A stretch of DNA of 64,000 bases from Leguminivora glycinivorella (GCF_023078275.1 NC_062993.1:11469252-11533251); one strand, 5' to 3'. Counted from the first letter of the stretch, positions 11,051 through 22,010 are shown. Program-made: numbers and translations. Notes: a model not told the origin generated them from the letters alone.

Positions 11051-12065
11051 TGATAGAACTTTCAATATATATCATCAAAATATACAAAGCTTGCGTTCTA
11101 AAATTAGTCAGATTGAGCTACTCTCTTCTAACACTGAAATACATGTACTATGTCTCACCGAAACATTCTTAAAAAATAATGAAGTACCTATATGTCAGAT
11201 TGATGGTTACAAACCGGTTTCGTATTTTTGCAGAACCCGTAAAACGAGGGGTGGAGTATGTATTTACGTACAAAACTCTATAAATTGTATAAACCTTCAA
11301 TGGGTATCTGAAATGTCGGTTGAAATGCATATTGAATTATGTGGTATCTTTATACCTGAGTTAGGATTTTCTATAGTAACTATATATAGAGTACCGGGTA
11401 GTGATTTTAAACTGTTCATAGAAAAACTTGAATGCCTATTGTGTAAATTAACTCTACGTACCCGAAATTTAAAACAAAAACTATTCATTGCAGGTGACTT
11501 CAATATAAATATTTTGAATAATGACTCATCAACAATAGCTTTTAAGGAAACTCTAAGTAAGTTTAATATGTTTTTGACAATATTTGAACCCACCAGGATT
11601 ACAAATCAAAGTCAAACTTGCATAGATAATATACTAACTAACCAACGACAGTGCGTCTCTAAAATTATGAATATGGGGCTTTCTGATCACACTGGTCAAA
11701 TCATTAAAATACCTACTAGTGTTAGCTTTCACGAAAAGTTTTGGTATGTACACACTAGAAAAATTGATGCGAACATAGAGATATTTATAAAATATTTATC
11801 TCAAATAAGTTTCTTACATGTCTATGAGAAAACAGACGTAAACTCAGCTTACGAAGCATTTATAGACCTTTATCAACTGATATATAATCTCTGCATACCT
11901 TTAGAACGAATAAAAAAAACTTATAAAAGGAAACCTAATTGGAAGACGGTAGGAATAATTAAATCATGTAAAATCAAACGCTCAATGTATTTGCTAAATC
12001 AAAAAATCCTAAGAACGGCTACATACAGAGATATAAAAGGTATTGCAGGGTTCTTAAAAAAGTAA
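11025..12065 (+). pseudogene. LINE ORF2 part 1: AP-like endonuclease
   Basis: Conserved endonuclease/exonuclease/phosphatase motifs appear in order: YHQNIQSLRSK (N-terminal Asn), LCLTETFL (catalytic Glu), FIAGDFNINIL (GDFN) and LSDHTGQI (SDH). The open frame has no ATG near its start and overlaps ORF1's end, so translation may depend on the ORF1 stop region. The frame is lost near 12038 by a net one-base change in an A-run; homologous residues (KKVIRKSKI) continue in the frame used by the RT part. Confidence 0.9.
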
Positions 12066-13066
12066 TTAGAAAATCAAAAATAATAGCAAACGATAAATAC
12101 ATACATGACAGTGTTAATAAAACTAAAGCTATGTGGGGCCTTATAAAACAACACACCTCAACCACAAACACCATTCCTCCTTCAATTGAGAAATTAACTT
12201 TAGATTGTAAAACTATAAAGGAACCACAAGAAATTGCTGATACATTCAATAAATTTTTCACTGATCCGCAAACCAATTTCTCACACAGTTTACAAGACTA
12301 CAAACTTATGACCGATAAGGTGTGTAATAGTATGTATGTAGTGCCCGTTGATGCGTATGAAATAAGAAAAATAGTAGCATCTTTAAAGAATAAGAAAAGT
12401 TCTGGACATGATGGCATTCCCATGAAACTTATTAAATCAAGTATTGACTACATAGCTGATCCTCTTGTCCATATTATTAATCTTATGTTAAGCACAGGTA
12501 TATTTCCAACTTCCTTAAAAATAGCGATCATAAAGCCATTGCATAAAAAGGGCGCTATGGATAACATAAATAATTACAGACCTATTGCTTTGTTGTCCAG
12601 TTTCTCTAAAATTTTCGAAAAAGTAATTTATATAAGACTAGATAACTACTTGAATTATAAAAAAATCTTGAATCCAAATCAATTTGGATTCCAAAAACAA
12701 AAATCTACTTCTCTGGCAATTTTTAAAATGTTTAAGGGCATATGGGATACAGTTAATGATAAGCAACCTTGTGTATCTTTGCTTTTAGACATGTCTAAAG
12801 CTTTTGACTGCGTCGTACACGATATACTCTTAAAACAGTTAGACAATATTGGAGTAAGAGGTCACGTTCTCGGATTACTTAAGTCATATTTAAAAAATAG
12901 ACAACAAGCTACTATGGTAACCAATTACTCCAAAGAACTTAAAACATTAATTGATACTCTTTCGACTTTTGAAACTTCTAATACAGGGGTACCTCAAGGT
13001 AGTGTCCTGGGGCCTCTCTTGTTCTTAATATATGTTAATGAATTTCCTAAAATTGTTGACGAATAA
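12039..13066 (+). pseudogene. LINE ORF2 part 2: reverse transcriptase N-half
   Basis: The frame runs from about 12039 (first ATG 12131). It carries KSSGHDGIPMKLI, NNYRPIALLSSFSKIFEKVI (RT block 2a), LLLDMSKAFDCV (motif A with catalytic Asp) and GVPQGSVLGPLLF (motif B), and ends at an in-frame TAA (13064-13066). The TAA lies immediately before the FADD motif, so the polymerase would lack its second catalytic pair unless read through. Confidence 0.92.
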
Positions 13067-13930
13067 TTGTGCGTGTTGTTTGCGGATGATGCCACTATAC
13101 TTTTTTCTGGGGATATACGTAACACACCACATATGGAGAACAATATAAATTCAACCCTTAAAAATGTAATAGATTGGCTTCATTCGCTTAATCTTAAAGT
13201 CAACTTAAATAAAACTAAATACATTCAGTTTAGACATTATAATACAACTCCTATAGAGTTAAATATTACGGAAGGCGGAACAACAATAGAAGAAGTTAGT
13301 AATATTCGTTTCCTGGGTGTCACTATTGATAATTTCCTAAACTGGAAAGAGCATATTGCTCGAATTAATAAATTGATTTCCAGCCAATGTTACGCTTTGT
13401 CGATCTTATCGGGTACTTGTTCTGAAAATATTGTCAGAAATACCTATTATGCAAATGTTTTTCCACTGCTATCCTACGGAATTATTTTCTGGGGAAATTC
13501 CGTAGATGTAGAAAGTACTTTTCTTTTACAAAAAAGATGCGTGCGCACTATATACCGTATGAGTACTGAAGAATCAGTTCGGAATGTATTTAAAGATAAA
13601 AGACTACTCACTCTTACGGGTATTTATGTTTTAGAACTTTGTACTTTTGTAAAAAATAATTTCGAATATTTCGCTAAAAAATCGTCATTAAGAGACAATC
13701 TAAGAGAAAAGTACAAGTATAATTTAGTGTGTCCAAAGGCTAAAAATACTTTGTTCTACAAAAGCGCCTACTTTACTTCTATTAGAGTATTTAATGCCTT
13801 GCCTAATTATATTAAAATGTTAGATGGTAAGAAATTTAAATTTAAGTTGAAAAAGTTTCTTACGGATAATGTTTTTTATAGCCTCAAAGAATTTTTCGAA
13901 GTGCTGGAGGCAGATAGTGAAATGTATTAG
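13067..13930 (+). pseudogene. LINE ORF2 part 3: RT C-half with FADD
   Basis: Same frame as the preceding part, directly after the stop. CVLFADDATI is RT motif C. Then come LNLNKTKYIQF, NIRFLGVTID and the thumb/C-terminal region, which ends at 13930 with NVFYSLKEFFEVL. No RNase H domain follows, as usual for CR1-type elements. Confidence 0.92.
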
Positions 13931-14049
13931 ATTCTAAGATGTTACAATGTATATAGTTGTTATTTATTTTTTAAGATTCTATATTGTACGTTCGTAACGA
14001 GCAACTGTTGATACTTTGTTTTTGAAATATTGAACACCTTTATGTACAC

Positions 14050-14087
14050 AGCTTACAATAAATACATTACTTACTTACTTACTTACT
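14050..14087 (+). repeat. (TTAC)n tail of LINE
   Basis: AATAAATAC is followed by four to five TTAC units ending at the ATAC duplication. It acts as the 3' terminus in place of poly(A). Confidence 0.85.
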
Positions 14088-14288
14088 ATACGTTTTACTA
14101 GCTGGTTTCGCGGGTGTGCACAAGTTCACCATTAGTTCATAAGCGTCACCGCCCATCACTGTTATCAGCGTAGCCACTTTCATGTCAGTTTTAACCTCGT
14201 TTGCCACGAAATATTGTTCTAAACGGTCAACATACAGTTCCCAGTTGTCATTGTTAAGGTCAAACGGCCCGACCTTTCCCACCGGCAT
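14088..14288 (-). pseudogene. gypsy gag N-terminal part
   Basis: The start is set at the ATG at 14288 (MPVGKVGPFD); a GTG three codons upstream is open but less likely. The residues NDNWELYVDRLEQYF and PAKPASKTY match the typical start of mag/K02A2.6-like gag, a capsid precursor. The LINE interrupts the fragment within the Tyr codon of KTY; gag resumes at 10416. About 70 bp separate the start from the LTR. Confidence 0.85.
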
Positions 14289-14339
14289 ATCGTACACTGT
14301 CTATAACAAACTAAACACTTATCAAATGCACTGATGTCC

Positions 14340-14356
14340 AATTGTTCTCGTCGCCA
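14340..14356 (-). other. primer-binding-like site of gypsy element
   Basis: One base inside the 5' LTR, the minus strand reads TGGCGACGAGAACAATT. The leading TGG matches a tRNA CCA end. The primer tRNA was not identified. Confidence 0.6.
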
Positions 14357-14357
14357 C

Positions 14358-14505
14358 TGAAGAGTTTCTGCCGAGGGTCTAGGGAATCCAGGATATGAGG
14401 AGATCACAAAACACGTCCGTTCAGTATTACGTTTAATCCATCGACAAACAATGTGAGAAATCTACCCTCTATTGTAGAAACCTAAATCTACCCACATACA
14501 TTACA
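14358..14505 (-). repeat. 5' LTR of Ty3/gypsy element
   Basis: 148 bp, no difference from 5489-5636 by eye. Followed by the AATAC duplication (14506-14510). Confidence 0.95.
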
Positions 14506-16785
14506 AATACAACGTTTATCTTTCTTTTATGCGGGGTGCTTCGCCCCCCGAGCCCCCCTTTTCGTTACTCTTAAGGGTCACAAGAAAACCCTAACCCAAC
14601 TTATTTTAAATACTACGTTGATCTTTCTTTTATGCGGGGGGCTTCGCCCCCCGAGCCCCCTTTTCGTTACTCTTAAGGGTCACAAGAAAACCCTAAACCA
14701 ACTTATTTTAAATACAACGTTGATCTTTCTTTTATGCGGGGGCTTCGCCCCCGAGCCCCCTTTTCGTTACTCTTAAGGGTCACAAGAAAACCCTAAACCA
14801 ACTTATTTTAAATACAACGTTGATCTTTCTTTCATGCGGGGGGCTTCGCCCCCCGAACCACCCTTTGTTTGCTCTTAAAGGTCACAAGAAAACGCTAACC
14901 CAACTTATTCTAAATACTACGTTGATCTTTCTTTCATGCGGGGGCTTCGCCCCCGAGCCCCCTTTTCTTTACTCTTAAGGATCACAAGAAAACCTTAACC
15001 CAACTTATTTTAAATACAACGTTGATCTTTCTTTTATGCGGGGGCTTCGCCCCCGAGCCCCCTTTGTTTGCTCTGAAAGGTCACAAGAAAACGCTAACCC
15101 AACTAATTTTAAATACTACGTTAATCTTTCTTTTATGCGGGGGGCTTCGCCCCCGAGCCCCCTTTTCGTTACTCTTAAGGGTCACAAGAAAACCCTAAAC
15201 CAACTTATTTTAAATACAACGTTGATCTTTCTTTCATGCGGGGGCTTCGCCCCCGAGCCCCCTTTGTTTGCTCTTAAAGGTCACAAGAAAACGCTAACCC
15301 AACTTATTTTAAATACAACGTTGATCTTTCTTTTATGCGGGGGGCTTCGCACCCCGAGCCCCCCTTTTCGTTACTCTTAAGGGTCACAAGAAAACGCTAA
15401 CCCAACTTATTTTAAATACTACGTTAATCTTCGTTTTATGCGGGGGGCTTCGCCCCCCGAGCCCCCCTTTGTTTGCTCTTAAAGGTCACAAGAAAACGCT
15501 TACCTAACTTATCTTAAATACTACGTTGATCTTTCTTTCATGCGGGGGGCTTCGCCCCCCGAACCCCCCTTTGTTTGCTCTTAAAGGTCACAAGAAAACG
15601 CTAACCCAACTTATTCTAAATACTACGTTGATCTTTCTTTCATGCGGGGGCTTCGCCCCCGAGCCCCCTTTTCTTTACTCTTAAGGATCACAAGAAAACC
15701 TTGACCCAACTTATTTTAAATACAACGTTTATCTTTCTTTTATGCGGGGGGCTTCGCCCCCCGAGACCCCCTTTGTTTGCTCTTAAAGGTCACAAGAAAA
15801 CGCTAACCCAACTTATCTTAAATACTACGTTGATCTTTCTTTCATGCGGGGGCTTCGCCCCCGAGCCCCCCTTTTCGTTACTCTTAAGGGTCACAAGAAA
15901 ACCCTAAACCAACTTATTTTAAATACAACGTTGATCTTTCTTTTATGCGGGGGGCTTCGCCCCCCGAGACCCCCTTTGTTTGCTCTTAAAGGTCACAAGA
16001 AAACGCTAACCCAACTTATCTTAAATACTACGTTGATCTTTCTTTCATGCGGGGGGCTTCGCCCCCCGAGCCCCCCTTTTCGTTACTCTTAAGGGTCACA
16101 AGAAAACCCTAAACCAACTTATTTTAAATACAACGTTGATCTTTCTTTTATGCGGGGGGCTTCGCCCCCCGAGCCCCCCTTTGTTTGCTCTTAAAGGTCA
16201 CAAGAAAACGCTAACCCAACTTATTTTAAATACAACGTTGATCTTTCTTTTATGCGGGGGCTTCGCCCCCGAGCCCCCTTTTCGTTACTCTTAAGGGTCA
16301 CAAGAAAACGCTAACCCAACTTATTTTAAATACTACGTTAATCTTCGTTTTATGCGGGGGCTTCGCCCCCCGAGCCCCCCTTTGTTTGCTCTTAAAGGTC
16401 ACAAGAAAACGCTTACCCAACTTATCTTAAATACTACGTTGATCTTTCTTTGATGCGGGGGGCTTCGCCCCCCGAACCCCCCTTTGTTTGCTCTTAAAGG
16501 TCACAAGAAAACGCTAACCCAACTTATTCTAAATACTACGTTGATCTTTCTTTCATGCGGGGGCTTCGCCCCCGAGCCCCCTTTTCTTTACTCTTAAGGA
16601 TCACAAGAAAACCTTAACCCAACTTATTTTAAATACAACGTTGATCTTTCTTTTATGCGGGGGCTTCGCCCCCGAGCCCCCTTTGTTTGCTCTGAAAGGT
16701 CACAAGAAAACGCTAACCCAACTTATTTTAAATACTACGTTGATCTTTCTTTCATGCTTCCCCCTCGAGCCCCCCCTTTTTCTGT
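14506..16785. repeat. ~102-bp GC-hairpin minisatellite, right part (~22 units)
   Basis: About 22 tandem units of 100-103 bp. Each has a G5-6 C TTC G C5-6 perfect hairpin. Units fall into types by the segment after the hairpin (TTTGTTTGCTCTTAAAGG, TTTTCGTTACTCTTAAGGG, TTTTCTTTACTCTTAAGGA). A block with the order A-B-A-A-C-A near 15265-15773 recurs near 16180-16684, including a rare AATCTTCGTTTT variant (15425, 16338). This indicates a ~915-bp higher-order duplication. Because units are near 34 codons, open frames run through several units; they are not genes. The array dissolves at about 16757-16785. Confidence 0.95.
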
Positions 16786-16788
16786 TCT

Positions 16789-17250
16789 TATCTTCCGGCA
16801 CCATCATCAGGCCTTGAAACCTAATCGTAGTCATAGTTCATTACAAGACTTTTCTAAGAAGCCCAAAAACAGCTATGATACGATGTTCCATCATGTAGTT
16901 CCAGTTCATATCTTCCGGCTCCATCATCAGACCTTGAAACCTAATCGTAGTCAAAGTTCATTACAAGACTTTTTTAAGAAGCCCAAAAACAGCTATGATA
17001 CGATGTTCCATCATGTAGTTCCAGTTCATATCTTCCGGCTCCATCATCAGACCATGAAACCTAATCGTAGTCAAAGTTCATTACAAGACTTTTCTAAGAA
17101 GCCCAAAAACAGCTATGATACGATTTTCCATCATGTAGTTCCAGTTCATATCTTCCGGCTCCATCATCAGACCTTGAAACCTAATCGTAGTCAAAGTTCA
17201 TTACAAGACTTTTTAATACGATGTTCCATCATGTAGTTCCAGTTCACTTC
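16789..17250. repeat. 120-bp minisatellite, ~4 units
   Basis: Four units start near 16789, 16909, 17029 and 17149, with ATCTTCCGGC as landmark; the last is shortened. Units are ~95% alike. The period is exactly 40 codons, so a frame stays open through all copies (repeat IFRLHHQTLKPNRSQSSLQD). No start context, splice sites or homology suggest a gene. Confidence 0.9.
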
Positions 17251-17944
17251 CGACTCCATCATCAGATCAGCTCAACAGTACCATATTATTGTATTGTCAT
17301 CGGAACTACATATAGCTGCCAATTTTCATTACGCTAAGACTCCTGGAAGATGGTTAAATTAGCTTCCTTAGATTCCATTACATACATAGTTACATACACG
17401 ACGACCTAATAAAAGCGTGTTAAAAATGCTTGGTGCTACACTATGAAAGTTAAGTTATAATAATTTCCCACAAAAAATCTGAAGAATTAGCAACAGTACA
17501 TTTAACTGTCAACCATCATGCAATGTTATAGTACATTGAGCAAATAGTAATATGACACTAATGACTAATAATCTTACAATAAAAACATTCAAAGAATGTA
17601 GGGTGCATTAGGGTAATTTCAAAAGTCGTCTAATTTCGAAAGTCACATAAAAACTTCCATTATTTCCTTCACATCAAGATATATAAATAGTCTTTAACAC
17701 ACTGCAACCTACTGGGCCTTAAAATACGATTACTCATCAATCAATATTATAAGTTTCCGTCAGATTAACAAGCGAAATATAATGTAACGAATGAGGTCCG
17801 ACATTTCCTCGATCCGATACGCGTGTTGCTATTATACCTGTAATATCTACGCAATGTATTCTGAGAGACGATTGCATATTTCTATACATGATTTACACAT
17901 ACATAAATACAAACATACATACATAAAATCACGTGAAATTGCTC
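17251..17944. other. AT-rich spacer
   Basis: No gene seen. The last ~60 bases (CATACATACATAAAATCACG) belong to the interspersed repeat family A described at 28160-28340. Confidence 0.5.
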
Positions 17945-19105
17945 AACACAGAACTAAATCAAGATAGAAGGAAAATGCTCGGCGATTAACAGCGAAACCG
18001 AGCGTGTAACGTTTTGTGTCGAGCCTATGACGTCACGAGTGTACTTTAGTGATGGGAACGTTGTCGCCGCGTAACCCATTCGATCGATTGTGGAGGTTGC
18101 GTGCGGGATGCCCGCCGAAGTTAAAAATATCGGATGTTCATCTTCGTTGTGAAATGAAGTAAGTATATACCTGTATTCGTGTGATGACAAACAATTCACT
18201 AGTAGGTATATAATTTGCCTAAGGCCAGGAACAAAGATTTTAGTAGGTAGGTATTAATACTAGTTAATATTTCGTAATATTTTTAAGAAAATCGACCATG
18301 TACTCACAGCATTATCCTCATGTTATTTGTTACAACTTTTCGTAATATATAAATATAATTAACCATTAACACATTTTTAGAGTTATTTTTATTCATAATA
18401 AATATAGAGCGTATTATGTTTGTATTTGTTTTTCTGCCGACCACAAATTCAACGTTAATACCGTAACTGTAACCTATTTCAAAGTTAAATTTACTTTTCA
18501 CTCGTACTTTATATGTATAGTTTCATAACAATATAAAAACATAATTATAATTTCCACTGCTTCGCAAAATCGATTTAAATCGAATAAGGAAATCGCAGCA
18601 TATGATTACATGACGATATAGTTCCGTGGTGCACCACTATTCTTAAGTTCGACGTGAGTTCGACGGACAAAATAACAAATCTACCTTCACTTTGTCTCGA
18701 CAGTTTGAATAGCCTATTTTTATATCGCTTGTTTTAAACGCACGCCAAGTCGGACTCGTCAAATTAAAGCCGCAATGGAAAACTAGTTTGACGGCCGTAC
18801 GTCAGCTAATGTTTTGATGATAAAAATAGGAAAATCGTGTTTTTTATTTAATAAAAAATATTTTAGGACAAATGGTACTTACCGATGATAGGAAACACTT
18901 TGTTTAACACCCTTGCTTTTATTGGTGCTGTTTGAACAGTTAATTATCGAATACCGACCCATTTTGTATTTTTCACTGTATGTCACTCGCGGGCAGCGGT
19001 CGGGAGCAGACTGACTTGCGCGGCGAACAATGTTGCTCGCTATTTAACTTTTCCGCACGCGAAGTAGATACACTTTTTCCTTCTATCTTGATTTAGTTCT
19101 GTGTT
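17945..19105. mobile_element. 1161-bp DNA element, 31-bp perfect TIRs, 4-bp TSD
   Basis: Bases 17945-17975 and 19075-19105 are perfect inverted repeats beginning AACACAGAACTAAATCAAG. GCTC flanks both sides (17941-17944, 19106-19109). The outer flanks join as one repeat (GAAATTGCTC then AAGTTTCAGTG), which matches family A copies elsewhere, so the insertion site is confirmed. The interior has no recognisable transposase. A 4-bp duplication is known for several superfamilies; none is assigned. Confidence 0.85.
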
Positions 19106-20205
19106 GCTCAAGTTTCAGTGGCACTTTTAGCAATTAAGGTTAAAAGAAAACGAAATCGTCACACCTACTGAAATAAAATACTGAGTTATGATAAGGAACC
19201 ATGTTATAATTAGAGATACACGCGTTTGTTACAGTCTTTCCCATCATGGAACAATGGTGTTCCGGACCTTTGGGAGGCGTGCGCGGGGCCGAAGCCAACG
19301 CGTAAAAGCCTTTTTGACAGGCCTTTGTAAAAGGGTACACCAAGAGGATGTTGCCCTTGCCCGTATCATGAGACACAAGCAGAGACAGCACCCGCGAGGC
19401 TGCTCAGGGTAAGAACTATTATTTGAGAGTTGGGGTCGGTTGCACCAAACCTGTCTGTCTCCGTTAAAGCGTTCGTTGTTTTTTTGTATGGGAAGTTCCA
19501 TAGACGTCTGCTGCGTGACGATGATGTGTCTGTCAAATGTGGTCGATGCAACTGGCCCTTAATGGAATCTAAAATTAACTGGGCTATTTGATGAAAGTGA
19601 TGAACTAAATACTGGGCTACGTTATAAAAAACTGGACAATACATTCAATAATTAGTGTAACCGTTTGCTACAGTAATTACTAACTGCGTTTTCGCCCAGT
19701 GTGGTTACGAAATCAATTTTTGAAATGCATATACAAAAGTGAATATTTTCTCATTTTTTTTTTTATTATAAATAAATGGGCTTACTCTTGGCCACAGACT
19801 AGCCAAGGCAAAGACGTGGCCTACGATGGAGTGAGCTCGCCCAGAAGATGCCTGTTCACTCTTGATTTTAAGGTTGCCGGGTTATATGAGCAAAATGAAT
19901 TTTAGACATGAACTTCAATGTATTTTCGGATTATACTTTGAGAGTAATTTAATTCAATTCTCTTCTTCTTAAAAAATAGAAATAACCAGCTATAGAATGT
20001 TGAAGTTGGATCTTACACTATAAAATTATCTGCGATGTAATATCTAAAGAAGTAAAAAAATCAGTGTTACATAAATACTTCCTAAATTAATTGAACTGAG
20101 TTCTACACTTGGTGCTCAGTGCTCACATTGTAGCACGAAAAGTTGCTGAAAATAAATAGTAATATATTGGTGAATAACTAATAATTAACTAACTATTATA
20201 ACTCC
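19106..20205. other. repeat-rich spacer
   Basis: The first ~60 bases are the right half of the family A repeat. Bases 19490-19560 (AACTGGCCCTTAATGGAAT side) resemble 3830-3900. The 19188-19644 open frames on both strands overlap each other and show no known domain. Nothing else was recognised. Confidence 0.4.
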
Positions 20206-20339
20206 TTGCGTTATCCCGGCATTTGCCACGGCTCATAGCATCCGGTCCGAGCATGGGGTCCGCTTTGACAACTAATCCCAAGATTTGTCGCAGGCACTAG
20301 TTTTACGAAAGCGACTGCCATCTGACCTTCCAACCCGAA
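20206..20339 (-). mobile_element. SINE 3' part, left of the 3.9-kb element
   Basis: Matches the 3' part of the SINE at 2031-2355 in inverse orientation. It ends at GAA (20337-20339) and continues after the inserted element at 24278. Confidence 0.85.
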
Positions 20340-20914
20340 TAGTCCATGGGCCAGTGAAGAAGTCGGTATAATTTGGGGGTACTAAGTTTCCTTTTTACAG
20401 CAGTTAGGTAGGCTTATAAGGATGTTAAAAAACCATGATTGCCATCTCAAAATGGTAGCTAAACAAAATGGCAGCCAATCCAAGATGGCGGATATTGAGT
20501 TTTAAAAAATCGACCATAACGCCAGAAGTATTGGTCCGATTTCAATTTTCTTTTTTTCAAACGAAAGCTCTTTTTGTGTACTCAAATACTTGTCATATTC
20601 ATTGTTTCGATAAATTCAACCATTAGTTAGTAATTAACGAAAAATGTAAAAAAAATATCTTTTTTTCTAAGACTTTTTGTCAAAAATCATGTTTCTACAA
20701 AATATCTTGCATATTTTAATAAATATTTAAATGCAGAAAAATAGTGCCTATATTCACCTTTAATTTGATGTATAAAAGATACAGACTTAATTTACGTAAA
20801 CACATAGAGGCTTAATTTTAATTCTGTCTTCGTTGAGATTCACCGTTGTGCATACAGTACTAAAAGCTTCAGGTCGAAGTTGTAGATTACTAATATGCTG
20901 TTTTTAGTATATTT

Positions 20915-21030
20915 ATTTATTTATTGAAACTTTATTGCACAGTAAAAATATACAGTTACAAAAGGCGGACTTCATACTACATTGCATTCTCTACCAGTCA
21001 ACCTTTAGGCCAAACAGAGAAGACCAAAAA
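20915..21030 (-). mobile_element. LINE 3' tail inside the foldback element
   Basis: On the minus strand, GGTTGACTGGTAGAGAATGC is followed by TTGTGCAATAAAGTTTCAAT and TAAATAAATA. This resembles a common lepidopteran LINE/SINE 3' end. Confidence 0.5.
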
Positions 21031-21799
21031 AGGTGCGGGATATGTAAAGAATACTAATAAAGACATGATTATATATATTTATATGATATTTCTGCAATTG
21101 TACTTACAATTTTATTAAGAAAAGAACTGAACATGATAGTATCCGAAATTTATTAGCTTTAAGAATATAATAAAATACGTCATAGGACTCATAGGACGTA
21201 AAGTACAGTTTTAGATATGTGATTATATGTATAAAATTTCTTTAGTTATGCAGCGCCAACCAACCGAGATAATACAAAATAAATAAACTAGACATTGTTG
21301 AGTTCCTATCTCATCACATTAACCTTTTGACCACCATGGTGGGATATGGCCGTCGTTGGAAATGCTTCCTAAGGACGCTAACCATGGCCATCAGTTTTGC
21401 CAATTACATTTGGGACCCAAGCGGGCCTTCTTAACGCCTAATTTTGCTCAAATAATCGCGATTCACGTCTGTCTGGTGTCCGGGGCACGACATATTCTTT
21501 TTCACTATTTGGCGTTTAAAAGGTTAAGCGATCTCTGATCCGTGTTCGAGAAAACTTATATTTAGTTAAAATAATCCTTGCATACAAAAGGTGAAGAACA
21601 CACCCCAAAAGAAAAATATAAAATACATATAATGCATTAATAAGGCATATCTATGAAGTATCCGACTACTAATAAACAACGTGATATAGGTACCTACCGA
21701 ATAAACCTTAATTCACCTACGCACAGAAATATATTACTTATTACTGCTAATGTAGATTGTAGAGCCAATATCACTAATATCAAGCCTTCAAGACAATCA

Positions 21800-22010
21800 C
21801 AGGTAACAGATTAATTTTCTCCTAATTTTTCGAACTTTTATGGCAGGTCTTCTTGTTTCTGGGCTATGCTTCCAAAACAATACACGCATATTCCACCTCC
21901 AATCACGACTTGCGTGCCCTGGCCCGACCGAAGCCCATTTTATAGTAGCAATCCGATCTCTATAACTCTGACCCGTCGCCGCATCAACATCATCTCGTTT
22001 CGCTTCCATC
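21800..22010 (-). pseudogene. RTE-like LINE C-terminal fragment
   Basis: The minus-strand translation contains RIATIKWASVGPGHASRD, then DWRWNMRVLFWKHSPETRR. This fits the WxGHxxR...RWxxRVxxWxPR pattern found near the C-terminus of RTE-type and related ORF2 proteins. Short and decayed. Confidence 0.5.

Larger units (their letters stand above)
10417..14087 (+). mobile_element. CR1/Daphne-like LINE, 5'-truncated, nested in gypsy gag
   Basis: A 3671-bp non-LTR retrotransposon on the strand opposite to gypsy. It is flanked by a 4-bp duplication ATAC (10413-10416 and 14088-14091) and ends in a (TTAC)n tail, not poly(A). It carries the end of ORF1 and an ORF2 with endonuclease and reverse transcriptase, broken by one frame change near 12038 and one in-frame stop at 13064-13066. 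Microsatellite tails and an esterase-like ORF1 are known in CR1-group elements; the clade call is an inference. A diverged 3' end of a related element lies at 34750-35157. Confidence 0.92.
5489..14505 (-). mobile_element. Ty3/gypsy LTR retrotransposon (mag/K02A2.6-like), interrupted
   Basis: The element has 148-bp LTRs at both ends that read identically, TG...CA termini, and a 5-bp target duplication AATAC at 5484-5488 and 14506-14510. Reading on the minus strand it shows a primer-binding-like site, gag, two CCHC-like knuckles, protease, reverse transcriptase, RNase H, integrase and a polypurine tract. No env was seen. It is inserted in the 102-bp minisatellite. Two later-looking insertions break it: a CR1-like LINE in gag (10417-14087) and a 709-bp TIR element in integrase (6534-7242). 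Removing the LINE and its duplication (3675 bp) keeps frame; removing the other (716 bp) does not. Lineage assignment rests on gag and pol resemblance and is an inference. Confidence 0.95.

Noticed and set aside
5721..14297. Endogenous retrovirus with env
   Set aside because: After integrase only ~80 bp remain before the polypurine tract, so there is no room for an env gene.
14506..16785. CRISPR-like array (regular hairpin repeats)
   Set aside because: Whole units are repeated without unique spacers, and the context is an insect genome.
14506..17236. Several open frames of 60-190 codons in the minisatellites as genes
   Set aside because: They exist only because the repeat periods (102 and 120 bp) are multiples of three. 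There are no domains, start contexts or splice signals.
19188..19644. Overlapping ORFs on both strands as a conserved gene
   Set aside because: Mutually overlapping in several frames with no family resemblance; part of the region matches repeat words seen at 3830-3900.
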